DNA of 18,641 nt from GCA-016699975 sp964515255 (lineage in GTDB: Bacteria; Patescibacteriota; Minisyncoccia; Moranbacterales; UBA1568): the NCBI GenBank assembly GCA_964515255.1, contig CAZETL010000012.1:1-18641 (forward strand), read 5' to 3'. The notes beneath the pieces are model-generated. The model was not told the DNA's origin and ran no database searches. It was given only the letters and a program-made list of their open reading frames with translations. Positions 5,836 through 14,273 of the stretch are shown one piece after another. Made by a program: the position numbers and the translations under genes. Within the stretch, counting starts at the first letter, position 1; each line of letters starts with the position of its first letter.

Positions 5836-6408
5836 TCACTCCCATGCAAACAATTTTGCAAAGAGCTTTGACGGCGTAGAAATATCAAGGTTCGGATCAA
5901 GGATATAGTCACGATACACGGTCGCCGTCTTCGCGATCTCCTCGGGTGAGAGCCGAAGCACGCCATAGGCGACAAATGGCGTCCGATACAGCATTTGGCA
6001 AAGATTTGCCGTCGCCTCAATCGGCCGCAAAAGCTCATGCACCGTAAAGCGGTTGTACCCGCCAGCTCGATAGGCTGCCTCAGGGCCACCGCACGTAATC
6101 GCCTCTATCCACTCTTTTCCCGCAAGCTTATCCCCTCCCTCTCCATATGCAAATCCATACGTCAATACGTCGTCGAAATATTTCTTCAAAATCGGCGGCA
6201 CGCTATACCAGTAGAACGGGTGCTGAAACACGATTCGGTTGTGTTCCAAGAGCAATTGCTGTTCCTTCGGAACATCAAGAGTTCCGTCCGGATACAGCGT
6301 TGAGAGTTCACGAAGAGTTACTCCAGACTCTTGGATCGCATCGCGCCAGGCTCGATTCACTTTCGATGCGCTCATATTCGGATGCGCCACATAAACAAGC
6401 GTCTTCAT
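5836..6408 (-). CDS. Flavodoxin-fold NAD(P)H:quinone oxidoreductase
   Basis: From ATG at 6408 this 190-aa protein begins MKTLVYVAHPNMSASKVNRA, typical of the flavodoxin-like NAD(P)H dehydrogenase (quinone) family that includes KefF and MdaB. The segment VFQHPFYWYSVPPILKKYFD followed by DVLTYGFAYG matches the FMN-binding and quinone-site region of that family, and ITCGGPEAAY is the conserved loop after the next strand. It probably transfers two electrons from NAD(P)H to quinones or similar acceptors in the cytoplasm. An upstream ATG at 6429 adds seven residues; it lies 8 nt after the stop of a short leader ORF, so re-initiation there is possible, but family members usually start at the M of MKTLVYV. 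Confidence 0.9.
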   Translation of the reverse strand: MKTLVYVAHPNMSASKVNRAWRDAIQESGVTLRELSTLYPDGTLDVPKEQQLLLEHNRIVFQHPFYWYSVPPILKKYFDDVLTYGFAYGEGGDKLAGKEWIEAITCGGPEAAYRAGGYNRFTVHELLRPIEATANLCQMLYRTPFVAYGVLRLSPEEIAKTATVYRDYILDPNLDISTPSKLFAKLFAWE

Positions 6409-6437
6409 ATATGGATAATTAAGAGCCATGCGGAGAA

Positions 6438-6479
6438 TTAATATCTATTTCGAATTTCGAAACCGAGACGACGCTTCAT
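6438..6479 (-). CDS. Candidate 13-codon leader ORF
   Basis: ATG at 6479 is preceded by AAAGGAG (6490-6484) 4 nt upstream, one of the best ribosome binding sites in the window. It encodes MKRRLGFEIRNRY and stops at TAA 6440-6438, just 8 nt before the first ATG of the oxidoreductase frame. It may be a short leader that controls the downstream gene by coupling, or a chance match. The peptide shows no known attenuation motif. Confidence 0.3.
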   Translation of the reverse strand: MKRRLGFEIRNRY

Positions 6480-6510
6480 TGTACTCCTTTCTGCAATCCA
6501 ATTCAAACCA

Positions 6511-6540
6511 GATATATCCCACACCGGATACCACACTCAA
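6511..6540 (-). promoter_or_regulatory. Candidate promoter for the oxidoreductase-ferredoxin pair
   Basis: TTGAGT (6540-6535) and TATATC (6516-6511) on the minus strand are 18 nt apart, each with four of six consensus matches. The start would fall near 6504, shortly before the AAAGGAG of the leader ORF. It is divergent from the plus-strand promoter near 6620. Confidence 0.38.
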
Positions 6541-6616
6541 TGGGCAAAACGCGATACAACAAACAACGCCAGAAATGTCTCAGGGCGTCAAAAAATCGCG
6601 CAAAAATGGGGAAATA

Positions 6617-6625
6617 TGCTATACT
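6617..6625 (+). promoter_or_regulatory. Extended -10 promoter of the glycan gene cluster
   Basis: TGCTATACT is an extended -10 element (TG at 6617-6618, TATACT at 6620-6625). No good -35 sequence is seen 17 nt upstream, as is common for extended -10 promoters. The predicted start near 6632 gives a leader of about 80 nt before the first glycosyltransferase at 6714. It is the clearest plus-strand promoter candidate seen upstream of the cluster. Confidence 0.5.
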
Positions 6626-6713
6626 CATTTTCAATGAAACCTCTTCCACGCGCCAAAAAGAGAGAGTAGAACGATACCGAGCTTCCAGAAATGACGCGAA
6701 CATCAGTAAACCT

Positions 6714-7406
6714 ATGGCTCAGCAGAACACCGAAAGAAACGTCTGGATCGTGATTCCCGCTTACAACGAGGGGCAAAAAATCGAGGAAGTGATAAAGGAA
6801 ATCCAGTCTTTCGGATATCGCCACATCATTGTCGTGGATGACGGCTCAAGAGATGCGACCTACGACAATGCTCGCGCTGCCGGAGCCACTGTCCTCCGCC
6901 ACGCACTAAACCGAGGAAAGGGAGCTGCCACGAAAACCGGGATCGAAGCAGCAAAAATCGTTGGCGCGGATTGCATCGTCACCATGGACGGAGACGGCCA
7001 GCACGATCCGAAAGACATCGAGAAGCTCCTCGCTTCTCTCTCTGGAAAAGTATCTGTCTCACTTGGAACGCGACTCAAAGATCCCCAAGGAATGCCCTGG
7101 TACAAGATTCTCCACAATTGGATCGGGAATTTCCTCGTCTGGTATCTCTATGGACTCTGGGTGTCCGATAGCCAATCGGGGTTCAGGGCTTACTCGCAGA
7201 AAGCCATCCACCTCATCAACACCGCGAGCGACCGCTACGAGTATGACAGCGAGGTAATCCGAGAAATCAAAAAACATCGCCTCCGATACCGAGAAATTCC
7301 TATATCGGTACGATACACCTCCTATTCCATGGGCAAACAAAACAAACAGAGCTTTGCGAACGGAGTGAGAACGCTTCTCCGGATGATTTTTCATCTCGTT
7401 CAATAA
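6714..7406 (+). CDS. GT2 glycosyltransferase, DPM1-like, no membrane tail
   Basis: This 230-aa protein opens VWIVIPAYNEG, with VVDDGSRDAT at 41-49 (nucleotide-sugar binding) and TMDGDGQHDP at 90-99, where D92 and D94 form the metal-binding DxD. SDSQSGFRAYS (151-161) and YEYDSEV (175-181) are the usual dolichol/polyprenol-phosphate mannose synthase-like motifs. It probably moves a sugar from a nucleotide or to a polyprenyl phosphate at the inner face of the membrane. It lacks the C-terminal membrane helices of GtrB/ArnC types. The start at 6714 was chosen because the frame upstream (to 6540) is low-complexity and contains the promoter. The DUF2304 gene follows after 76 nt, a pairing common in polysaccharide clusters. 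Confidence 0.92.
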   Translation: MAQQNTERNVWIVIPAYNEGQKIEEVIKEIQSFGYRHIIVVDDGSRDATYDNARAAGATVLRHALNRGKGAATKTGIEAAKIVGADCIVTMDGDGQHDPKDIEKLLASLSGKVSVSLGTRLKDPQGMPWYKILHNWIGNFLVWYLYGLWVSDSQSGFRAYSQKAIHLINTASDRYEYDSEVIREIKKHRLRYREIPISVRYTSYSMGKQNKQSFANGVRTLLRMIFHLVQ

Positions 7407-7482
7407 AGCGACGCCCTTCCATTCAAAGTCAAAGCCGGAACCTGAATGTCCGCAGATAAAACACTGAATCCCGCTCAAACTT

Positions 7483-7857
7483 ATGTCGATTCACCCCTAC
7501 CAGATCATCGTCGTCATGCTCGCTGTCTTCATCATCCAGCAAGGCGCAGTGAAATATCTCCGCCATGAAAACCAACAAACTCTCCTGAAATTCTTCGTCC
7601 GCGTCGTCATCTGGGGCGGCATGGCAACGATTGCGGCGTTCCCGACGATAAGCAACTCAGTCGCCTCACTCATCGGAATCGAAGGGAACATAAACGCCGT
7701 CATTCTTATCGGATTTATCCTTGTTTTTCTTATGATTTTTAAACTCCTCTCCGCAATAGAAACACTCGAACAACAAATTACTTCAATAGTAAGAAAGGAC
7801 GCGATGCGATCGTTTGAAAATCTATCTGGAGGACTTCCAAATTCATCGCTCGAGTAG
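7483..7857 (+). CDS. DUF2304 family membrane protein
   Basis: This 124-aa protein has three hydrophobic segments (about 8-26, 35-54 and 71-89) and a polar C-terminal tail with a helical ETLEQQITSIVRK stretch. Size, topology and position next to a DPM1-like GT2 match DUF2304 proteins, which commonly accompany such enzymes in polysaccharide loci. Their role is not established; a membrane partner for a GT2 that has no membrane helices of its own is a reasonable inference here. The start is the first ATG, MSIHPYQIIVVM, without a clear ribosome binding site. Confidence 0.78.
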   Translation: MSIHPYQIIVVMLAVFIIQQGAVKYLRHENQQTLLKFFVRVVIWGGMATIAAFPTISNSVASLIGIEGNINAVILIGFILVFLMIFKLLSAIETLEQQITSIVRKDAMRSFENLSGGLPNSSLE

Positions 7858-7939
7858 TTTTCCGCGAGAATAAAAAAGAAACATGCAGGCACTTAAACAG
7901 AAACCGAGTATTCACTCCCTTTAACATATCGATGCAACC

Positions 7940-10036
7940 ATGCAATGGCTCATTCGGATTAATATCTCCTGTCTCGCTCTTCTCTTCATCGTTCTCGTAC
8001 TTCCATTGGAATCAGAATCTTCTGGGAGGATTTTCCAGTCTGGCATCCAACTTCTCTTCGTATTTTTTCTCCCCGGAATAAATCTGGCGGCGCTTCTCCA
8101 GTACCTGATCAAAAAACAGCTCTCTCTCAGAGAACTCCTCCCGCTTGCCGCGGCTTTCTCCTTCTTCTTCATTCCACTTCTTCTGACCGTAGAGTTCACC
8201 GTCTTTGGCCCAGTCTCTCCGCAGTATCCGCTCGCGAACGCAGTTATCATTCTCGCTCTCGCTATTAGTTCTTCCCTGCATTCCAAATTCCGGCGCCAAA
8301 ATCGATCCGGAAGCTCAAGAGAAATCCCCCTCAACTTCCAGATATTGAAAACATTTGTATTGTCCAGAGAAATCCTCCTCCCCTTTTTCATCTACAGCCT
8401 CGCGACCCTTGGTATCGTCACCGCTTTCTACCCGCTCCCAGACCTTGATCCCTACTATTGGTATGGGGAATTTCAGAAAAGCTTCCCTTCAGGAATCCTC
8501 GTTCCAATAGACGGGCATCGTCCTCTTTTCTCTTCTCTCTCCTATATTTTCACCGTTGGTTCCTCTGTTGATTTCTACGCTTTTTTCAAGTATGTTCTCC
8601 CATTTCTATTTCTCTCTGTGCTCCTCCCCGTATCTCTCTTCGCCTCCACATTTTCTCGCCCTCTCCACCGAGCGATTCTCCTCCTTTTCCCCTTCGTAAA
8701 CGGTATCGGCATCACTTACATTACGCTTCCTATCCCGCAAGCGCTCGCCGGAATAGCTTGCTTCTTCTCGGTTTTCTTATCTCTCTACGCATGGAAAAGC
8801 AAAGATTCCGTCTTCTTTGCCGCCGGTGGAGCAGCTCTCTGCATTGGCTATTGGTACCATGAAGCCCTCGCGCTTCCGATTGCGATATGGATATTCACGA
8901 GCATCTTCTTCTTTCGCCGACATATTTTTTCATTCGTTCGGAAAAACATTCTCTCCACTGCGCTTCTCTTTCTTTTCATTGCGCCGCATCTCTCCATTCC
9001 CCTCAAATTCATCGCGTCTTCAATCTCTGAGAAGCTCCCGCAAATTATGGAGTTCCGGACAAATCTCCTCTTCCCCGAACATTACGTCAACGTCGACGGA
9101 AACGAAATGGGCTGGGGGAATCTCATTGGCGTAGGAAAATATTATCTCTTCTATGCCGGACCGGTTCTCTTCATTTTGTATTTCCTGATCGTCGCCGGGT
9201 TCAGGAAAGCAAGATGGAACATGCTCATTGCGGCGCCGACCCTCCCGCTCATTCTCTCGCTCTTTGCATTCTTCCTCATAGCGGAAGTGCTTCCTCGACT
9301 CTTCAGCATTGCGCTTCTGCCGGATCGCGCATGGGTCTTCATCGGCATTTTCTCGGCAGCACTCATCCCAATGGCATTCGAAACCCCCCTTGGGAGGCGC
9401 CCCCTTCTTCTCTGGGCATTCATTCTTGCTTTCTCGCTCAATATAGGCGCCGCTCTCTATATCAACACTCTCAAGAAACATCTCATCACCGAATACCAAC
9501 TTACCTCAGCATCCTGGATCAAGACGCATCTCCCAGAGAATCGGCGCATTTTCACTTTTGACCACGGCCGATTGCTCCGATTCTATTCGGACTCCGAGGT
9601 GATTTCCGTTCCGGATCCGAATTTCTATTACAATCTCGCTGCTTTTGAACGGGAATTCGAAAATCATACACAGTCCAAGGAACGACTCGGTGCGGCGTAT
9701 CAGCAAGAATCCAACCGGCTTCAGAATCTTTTAAGCGAATTTGCCCTGCGAGATCCCGATAAGAATCCCGCGGAAACCATTGAGCTGCTCGGAAAAATAG
9801 ACGATTCGCTCAAGGCATCACGTTCGCTTCTCGTCGGCATGCATGTCTCCCCGCCACAAGAAAGTATCTATGTTTACTACGCCGCTCCCGACCCGGAGAA
9901 TCCCTACCTCAATCGACCGTATATGAAGAAAACTGTCGGGAAGGAAAAAGACATCATTTTCGACAAAGAGCCAAATCGGTTCAAACGGCTCTACTCCGAT
10001 GAAGAACATCGGATCTATCTATGGGAAATACTATGA
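7940..10036 (+). CDS. Large multi-pass membrane protein, GT-C-like glycosyltransferase candidate
   Basis: This 698-aa protein has many hydrophobic segments over residues 1-505, starting near 8-23, 33-55, 67-88 and 98-113. A soluble C-terminal domain (about 510-698) begins LITEYQLTSASWIKTHLPEN. After the fifth helix the loop reads LPDLDPYYWYGEF (166-178), with D168 and D170 spaced like the DxD at the first outer loop of GT-C enzymes and oligosaccharyltransferases. It probably uses a lipid-linked sugar on the outer side of the membrane, either adding a sugar, polymerising or transferring the glycan; which of these cannot be told. The stop overlaps the next start as ATGA at 10033-10036, so the two are translationally coupled. 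A polymerase or ligase role is an alternative. Confidence 0.75.
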   Translation: MQWLIRINISCLALLFIVLVLPLESESSGRIFQSGIQLLFVFFLPGINLAALLQYLIKKQLSLRELLPLAAAFSFFFIPLLLTVEFTVFGPVSPQYPLANAVIILALAISSSLHSKFRRQNRSGSSREIPLNFQILKTFVLSREILLPFFIYSLATLGIVTAFYPLPDLDPYYWYGEFQKSFPSGILVPIDGHRPLFSSLSYIFTVGSSVDFYAFFKYVLPFLFLSVLLPVSLFASTFSRPLHRAILLLFPFVNGIGITYITLPIPQALAGIACFFSVFLSLYAWKSKDSVFFAAGGAALCIGYWYHEALALPIAIWIFTSIFFFRRHIFSFVRKNILSTALLFLFIAPHLSIPLKFIASSISEKLPQIMEFRTNLLFPEHYVNVDGNEMGWGNLIGVGKYYLFYAGPVLFILYFLIVAGFRKARWNMLIAAPTLPLILSLFAFFLIAEVLPRLFSIALLPDRAWVFIGIFSAALIPMAFETPLGRRPLLLWAFILAFSLNIGAALYINTLKKHLITEYQLTSASWIKTHLPENRRIFTFDHGRLLRFYSDSEVISVPDPNFYYNLAAFEREFENHTQSKERLGAAYQQESNRLQNLLSEFALRDPDKNPAETIELLGKIDDSLKASRSLLVGMHVSPPQESIYVYYAAPDPENPYLNRPYMKKTVGKEKDIIFDKEPNRFKRLYSDEEHRIYLWEIL

Positions 10037-11208
10037 AGCCAAGAATTGTCGTATTCTCTCCATTCTACCCGCCGCATATCGGAGGCCTCGAATCGCATGC
10101 GAGAGAATTCAACGAATATCTCTCGCAAAAGGGCGTGAAAATAACCGTTCTGACGCCCCAGATTCCACAAAACGCGCCCGACTGGGAAATCTCCGGAAAC
10201 AATATCGAGATACTGCGATTTCCAGCATTTGAACCAATCGCCAACTACCCACTTCCGCGTTTCTGGAAGAAGGCGTTTTGGGAGAAGTGGCAAACAATTC
10301 TCAGGAAAGACGCGGATATCGTGCTTTCGCGCACGCGATTCTTCTTCACTTCCCTCATGGCGTGGCATTTCTCACGGAAGAAACTTCTTCCTTGGGTGCA
10401 CATCGAACATGGCTCTGACTACGCCAGATTCGACGGAACATTGAAGACACTTGCCGGAAAAGCGTACGATCATCTTTTTGGACGTTTCGTTCTGAGAAAC
10501 TCGAATTGGAATATTGCCAATTCAGCAGCCTCAGCAAAATTCGTGAGAATGCTATCGGACCGAGACAAATGCGATATAATCTACCGCGGCGTAGAAACGG
10601 AGACGATTCTCGGCGCGCCGGAGAAGAAATCCCTCAGGGAACACTATGCAAATATACCCATTATCGCCTATGTTGGCCGACTCATTGACGGGAAAGGCGT
10701 CGGAAACCTCATTCAGGCGCTTGCATCGCTCAAAGGAACAAAATACCATTGCCTTATCGTAGGAGACGGACCCCAACGAAGACGTCTTGAAAAACAGGTC
10801 TCCCGGCTGCGTCTTTCAAGTACCGTCCAGTTCTTCGGTCATCAGCCATTCCTTGAGGCTATCGGGATCATGAAAACCGCTGACATCTTTGTAAATCCGA
10901 GCTATACCGAAGGAATCCCCACAGCCGTCATTGACGCTGCTCTCTGCCGAAAAGCGATTGTCGCGACGAATGTCGGCGGAACGAAAGAAATTATTTCAGG
11001 AAAAGGCGACGGCTTTCTCATCCAGCCCGGAAACGCCGGATTGATTCGAGAGAAACTGCAATATCTTCTCGATCATCCCGACGTTCGGAAACAATGCGGA
11101 GAGAACGCCTTTCATCGCGTTCGTGAGAGATTCGATTGGAATGTCTCGAGAGAGAAGTACCTCGAACTTTTCGAAAAAATCATCTCGGACAAATCTTCCC
11201 GCCATTAA
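10033..11208 (+). CDS. GT4 glycosyltransferase (GT-B fold)
   Basis: This 391-aa protein starts at ATG 10033, which overlaps the upstream TGA; an in-frame ATG at 10021 is less likely. The N-terminal Rossmann domain begins IVVFSPFYPPHIGGLESHA with the acceptor-side GG loop at 17-18. The donor domain has VGRLIDGKGV at 214-223 (R216 and K221 bind the phosphates) and VGDGPQRRRLE at 243-253. In the E-x7-E motif, YTEGIPTAVIDAAL, the second Glu is Asp (E293, D301), a conservative change. It transfers a sugar from a nucleotide donor to a lipid-linked acceptor on the cytoplasmic side. AsnB-type amidotransferase follows after 14 nt. Confidence 0.93.
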   Translation: MKPRIVVFSPFYPPHIGGLESHAREFNEYLSQKGVKITVLTPQIPQNAPDWEISGNNIEILRFPAFEPIANYPLPRFWKKAFWEKWQTILRKDADIVLSRTRFFFTSLMAWHFSRKKLLPWVHIEHGSDYARFDGTLKTLAGKAYDHLFGRFVLRNSNWNIANSAASAKFVRMLSDRDKCDIIYRGVETETILGAPEKKSLREHYANIPIIAYVGRLIDGKGVGNLIQALASLKGTKYHCLIVGDGPQRRRLEKQVSRLRLSSTVQFFGHQPFLEAIGIMKTADIFVNPSYTEGIPTAVIDAALCRKAIVATNVGGTKEIISGKGDGFLIQPGNAGLIREKLQYLLDHPDVRKQCGENAFHRVRERFDWNVSREKYLELFEKIISDKSSRH

Positions 11209-11222
11209 CCGTCTCCCAGCAT

Positions 11223-13112
11223 ATGTGTGGCATTGCCGGAAAAATTTCACTCTCATCTAAGAACATCTCAGCGAGAGAGGTTGTAGAAATGACCGACGCA
11301 ATTCGACATCGCGGTCCCGACGACGGCGGCACCTATATATCCCTCGATGAAAAGGTTGGGCTTGGACATCGGCGCCTCTCCATTATCGATCTCTCGCCGC
11401 TTGGACATCAGCCCATGCGCTATCTTAACCGCTACGAGATCGTCTTCAACGGCGAAATATACAACTTCCAAGAAGAACGTTCTCAGCTCGAACGAGACGG
11501 CTATTCCTTCCGATCTCATTCCGACACTGAGGTTATTCTCGCGCTCTACGATAAGTATCGAGAAAAATGCCTCCAACATCTCCGCGGCATGTTCGCATTC
11601 GCCATCTATGACGAACAGGAACGCACCCTTTTTTGCGCTCGCGATCGCGTCGGGAAGAAGCCGTTCAAATATTTCTTCAATGGGAGCGTTTTCCTCTTCG
11701 CTTCGGAACTGAAAGCTATTCTCACACAGCCGGAATATGTCCGAGAACCGGATTATGAGGCCATACACCATTACCTCACGCTCCAATATGTCCCCGCTCC
11801 AATGACGGGATTTCTTGGCATTCGGAAACTCGAACCGGCACATTTCCTTTTCCTCGATACGAGAACGGGATCACTGAGGAAAGATCGCTATTGGAATCTC
11901 GACTATTCAGAAAAACTTTCCCTCCCCGAAAGTGAATGGAAACGGAGAATCCTCGAGACGCTTGAGGATTCCGTGCGTCTTCGAATGATCGCCGATGTGC
12001 CGCTTGGAGCATTTCTCTCGGGCGGCGTCGATTCAAGCGCGGTTGTCGCCATGATGGCGCGCCACTCCGATAAACCCGTCAAAACATTCTCCATCGGATT
12101 CAAAGAGAAAAACTACAACGAACTCCCTTACGCACGAGCTATCGCAAAAAAATTCAAAACGGAGCATACGGAGTTCATCGTCGAACCAAATACCATCGAG
12201 CTCCTCCCGCTCTTGGTGAGACATTACGAAGAGCCATACGCCGACTCAAGCGCACTTCCGACCTATTCCGTAAGCAAACTTACCCGCGAACACGTTACCG
12301 TAGCGTTGAACGGCGATGGCGGCGACGAAAATTTCGCAGGGTATACGCGATATGCCGCATTCCAAGCGTCGAACATGCTTGATCACTTCGATTTCCTCAA
12401 CCGAATGATCGGGAAACCCGTAACGAAACTCCTTGCAAACGCCGTCAAAAATACTTTCTTCGACCGATTGCATCGGTTCTCGAGAAGCCTTTCGACCAAC
12501 TACCGCCGTCGGTATCTCTCCTACACTGCCTACTTCACCAATGAGCAAAAAAGGCGACTCTATACGGACGAGTTCCGAAGAAAAATTTGGAATCACGACA
12601 CATATGAAATTATTGCCCGGCGCTTCCTCGAAGCCCATGCGAAGAATAGAACGGAGCAAGCCGTCTACGCGGACTTTGCCACCTATCTTCCCGAAGACCT
12701 CCTTGCCAAGGTTGACATTGCCACAATGGCAGTTGCGCTCGAAGGCAGGTCTCCCTTCCTTGACCACGAGATGCTTGAACTTACCGCAAAAATACCGTTT
12801 CATCTGAAACTCAAGGGATTCAATGATAAAAAATACATTTTGAAAGAAGCACTGCGCGGCATCATTCCCGATCAAACGATGTTCCGTCCGAAAATGGGCT
12901 TCGGTGTTCCGATTGACGCGTGGTTCCGAGGATCGCTACAATCCTATTCGCGGGAGATTCTCCTTTCGGAGAAATCCCTCGGGAGAAAGTTGTTCCGCCG
13001 GGCATCCATAGAGCGGCTCCTTCACCAGCACCAGACGACGCGCATCAACTTCTCCCCCCATATCTGGGCGCTCCTCACGCTCGAACTCTGGTTCCGAGAG
13101 TATTTTGATTGA
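11223..13112 (+). CDS. asnB: Asparagine synthetase-type glutamine amidotransferase
   Basis: From ATG at 11223 the protein is 629 aa. Cys2 directly after the initiator Met (MCGIAGKI) is the glutaminase nucleophile, which fixes this start over the in-frame ATG at 11136. RHRGPDDGG at 28-36, FNGEIYN at 75-81 and the SDTEV at 100-104 complete the class II amidotransferase domain. The synthetase domain has the ATP pyrophosphatase loop SGGVDSS at 266-272 and NGDGGDEN at 363-370. AsnB makes asparagine from aspartate with glutamine and ATP. In polysaccharide loci such enzymes are thought to amidate sugar acids or other glycan groups. Its place inside a glycosyltransferase run favours a glycan role, but free asparagine synthesis is not excluded. 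Confidence 0.95.
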   Translation: MCGIAGKISLSSKNISAREVVEMTDAIRHRGPDDGGTYISLDEKVGLGHRRLSIIDLSPLGHQPMRYLNRYEIVFNGEIYNFQEERSQLERDGYSFRSHSDTEVILALYDKYREKCLQHLRGMFAFAIYDEQERTLFCARDRVGKKPFKYFFNGSVFLFASELKAILTQPEYVREPDYEAIHHYLTLQYVPAPMTGFLGIRKLEPAHFLFLDTRTGSLRKDRYWNLDYSEKLSLPESEWKRRILETLEDSVRLRMIADVPLGAFLSGGVDSSAVVAMMARHSDKPVKTFSIGFKEKNYNELPYARAIAKKFKTEHTEFIVEPNTIELLPLLVRHYEEPYADSSALPTYSVSKLTREHVTVALNGDGGDENFAGYTRYAAFQASNMLDHFDFLNRMIGKPVTKLLANAVKNTFFDRLHRFSRSLSTNYRRRYLSYTAYFTNEQKRRLYTDEFRRKIWNHDTYEIIARRFLEAHAKNRTEQAVYADFATYLPEDLLAKVDIATMAVALEGRSPFLDHEMLELTAKIPFHLKLKGFNDKKYILKEALRGIIPDQTMFRPKMGFGVPIDAWFRGSLQSYSREILLSEKSLGRKLFRRASIERLLHQHQTTRINFSPHIWALLTLELWFREYFD

Positions 13113-13175
13113 TCCATTCCCATCCCTTTTCAGGGAGAACCTGCTACGTCCGTCAGAAATAACCATCCCGAACTT

Positions 13176-14273
13176 ATGAGAGCCTCCCATATCCGATTCC
13201 TCCGAGATCCCGGAACAGGCAAATCGCTATCGCTTCTCGTCGCACTTGAAACATCCGACAGCCATATCGTCTCTGGAATTCTCTCAAACGAAGAAAACTG
13301 GTATCCGATCATACGCGGCGTCCCGAGGATTCTCACTGGAAAACTGAGAGTCAGCCTACTTCAAGCGAATCAGAATTTTTTCACGGAATGGAAGAATCGG
13401 CTTCCGAAACGGATTCAGAGAGAATGGCGAGGCGCAATCAATGTCATACCCGATCTCAATAAATTCTGGAAACACCAAAAAAAGACTGCCGAGAGCTTCG
13501 CATACGAATGGAAACATATTTACAAAGAAAACTCTTACGAGAAAGAAAACTTCTTCCACTTCCTTTCCCCTTTCATTTCAGAGAAACACTTCGCAGGAAA
13601 AAAGACTCTCGATATCGGATGCGGCTCGGGACGCTTTACGAAATGGGCGGCGCTCTCCGGTACGGAAGTGTCGTTTGGATCTGATATCGGAGAAACCGTC
13701 GAAGTAGCGTATGAGATGACAAAGAATATCCCAAACGCCTGCATTGTTCAGGCGGATATCTACCATATGCCATTTACAAACGCTTTCGACATCGCCTACT
13801 CGATCGGCGTCCTTCATCATCTTCCCAAGCCGGGAAGGGGATTTCTTCGACTGCCAAAAGTACTGCGAGAAAAAGGTCGCATGCTTATCTGGGTCTATAA
13901 CCGCCGCAACAATATCCGAGCGCTCTACCTCTACGAACCGCTCCGCGCTTTCTTCCGACACGTTCCAAAACCGATACTCTTTCGACTTTGTTACGTTCCT
14001 GGCGGAATCGTCCACGCTATCAATCTCTTTGGCAAAGGAATATCAGCTCTCGGTTTCGGGAAAATAGCAAAAAAACTCCCTTTTGCTTACTATGCGAATT
14101 TTCCCTTCAACATGAAATTGAACGATGCCTTCGATGTTCTCGCCACTCCAAAAAGCAACTATTACCGAGTCGAAGAGGTCAAGAAGTGGTTCTCGGATGC
14201 CCATCTGGACGATATCGAGGCATACGAGCACCCCGAAGCCGGGATTACTTGCAAAGGCATCTATGCGCCCTAA
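13176..14273 (+). CDS. Class I SAM methyltransferase with Trm112-like N-terminal domain lacking Cys
   Basis: This 365-aa protein has an N-terminal part (1-55) ending WYPIIRGVPRIL, the typical exit of a Trm112/UPF0434-like zinc ribbon, yet it contains no cysteine, so it cannot bind zinc in the usual way. The catalytic domain has TLDIGCGSGRF at 144-154 (SAM binding), GSDIGE as the acidic strand and YSIGVLHHLPKPGRG as motif IV and its helix. The C-terminal 130 residues are basic and aromatic, perhaps for membrane contact. The likely substrate is a glycan intermediate, by context. The gap to asnB is 63 nt; its end overlaps the next gene by 11 nt. Confidence 0.88.
   Translation: MRASHIRFLRDPGTGKSLSLLVALETSDSHIVSGILSNEENWYPIIRGVPRILTGKLRVSLLQANQNFFTEWKNRLPKRIQREWRGAINVIPDLNKFWKHQKKTAESFAYEWKHIYKENSYEKENFFHFLSPFISEKHFAGKKTLDIGCGSGRFTKWAALSGTEVSFGSDIGETVEVAYEMTKNIPNACIVQADIYHMPFTNAFDIAYSIGVLHHLPKPGRGFLRLPKVLREKGRMLIWVYNRRNNIRALYLYEPLRAFFRHVPKPILFRLCYVPGGIVHAINLFGKGISALGFGKIAKKLPFAYYANFPFNMKLNDAFDVLATPKSNYYRVEEVKKWFSDAHLDDIEAYEHPEAGITCKGIYAP

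Noticed and set aside
7921..8391. A 156-codon minus-strand frame at the start of the large membrane protein
   Set aside because: It is antisense to hydrophobic helices, and its translation is rich in Arg and Lys as expected from reversed Leu/Phe/Ser codons.
11268..11843. A 191-codon minus-strand frame over the start of the amidotransferase gene
   Set aside because: It mirrors the conserved glutaminase domain; the plus-strand reading has all family motifs.
12246..12875. A 209-codon open frame on the minus strand inside the amidotransferase gene
   Set aside because: It is antisense to the conserved synthetase domain of AsnB, and its translation shows no recognisable domain. Codon bias of the real gene explains the long opening.
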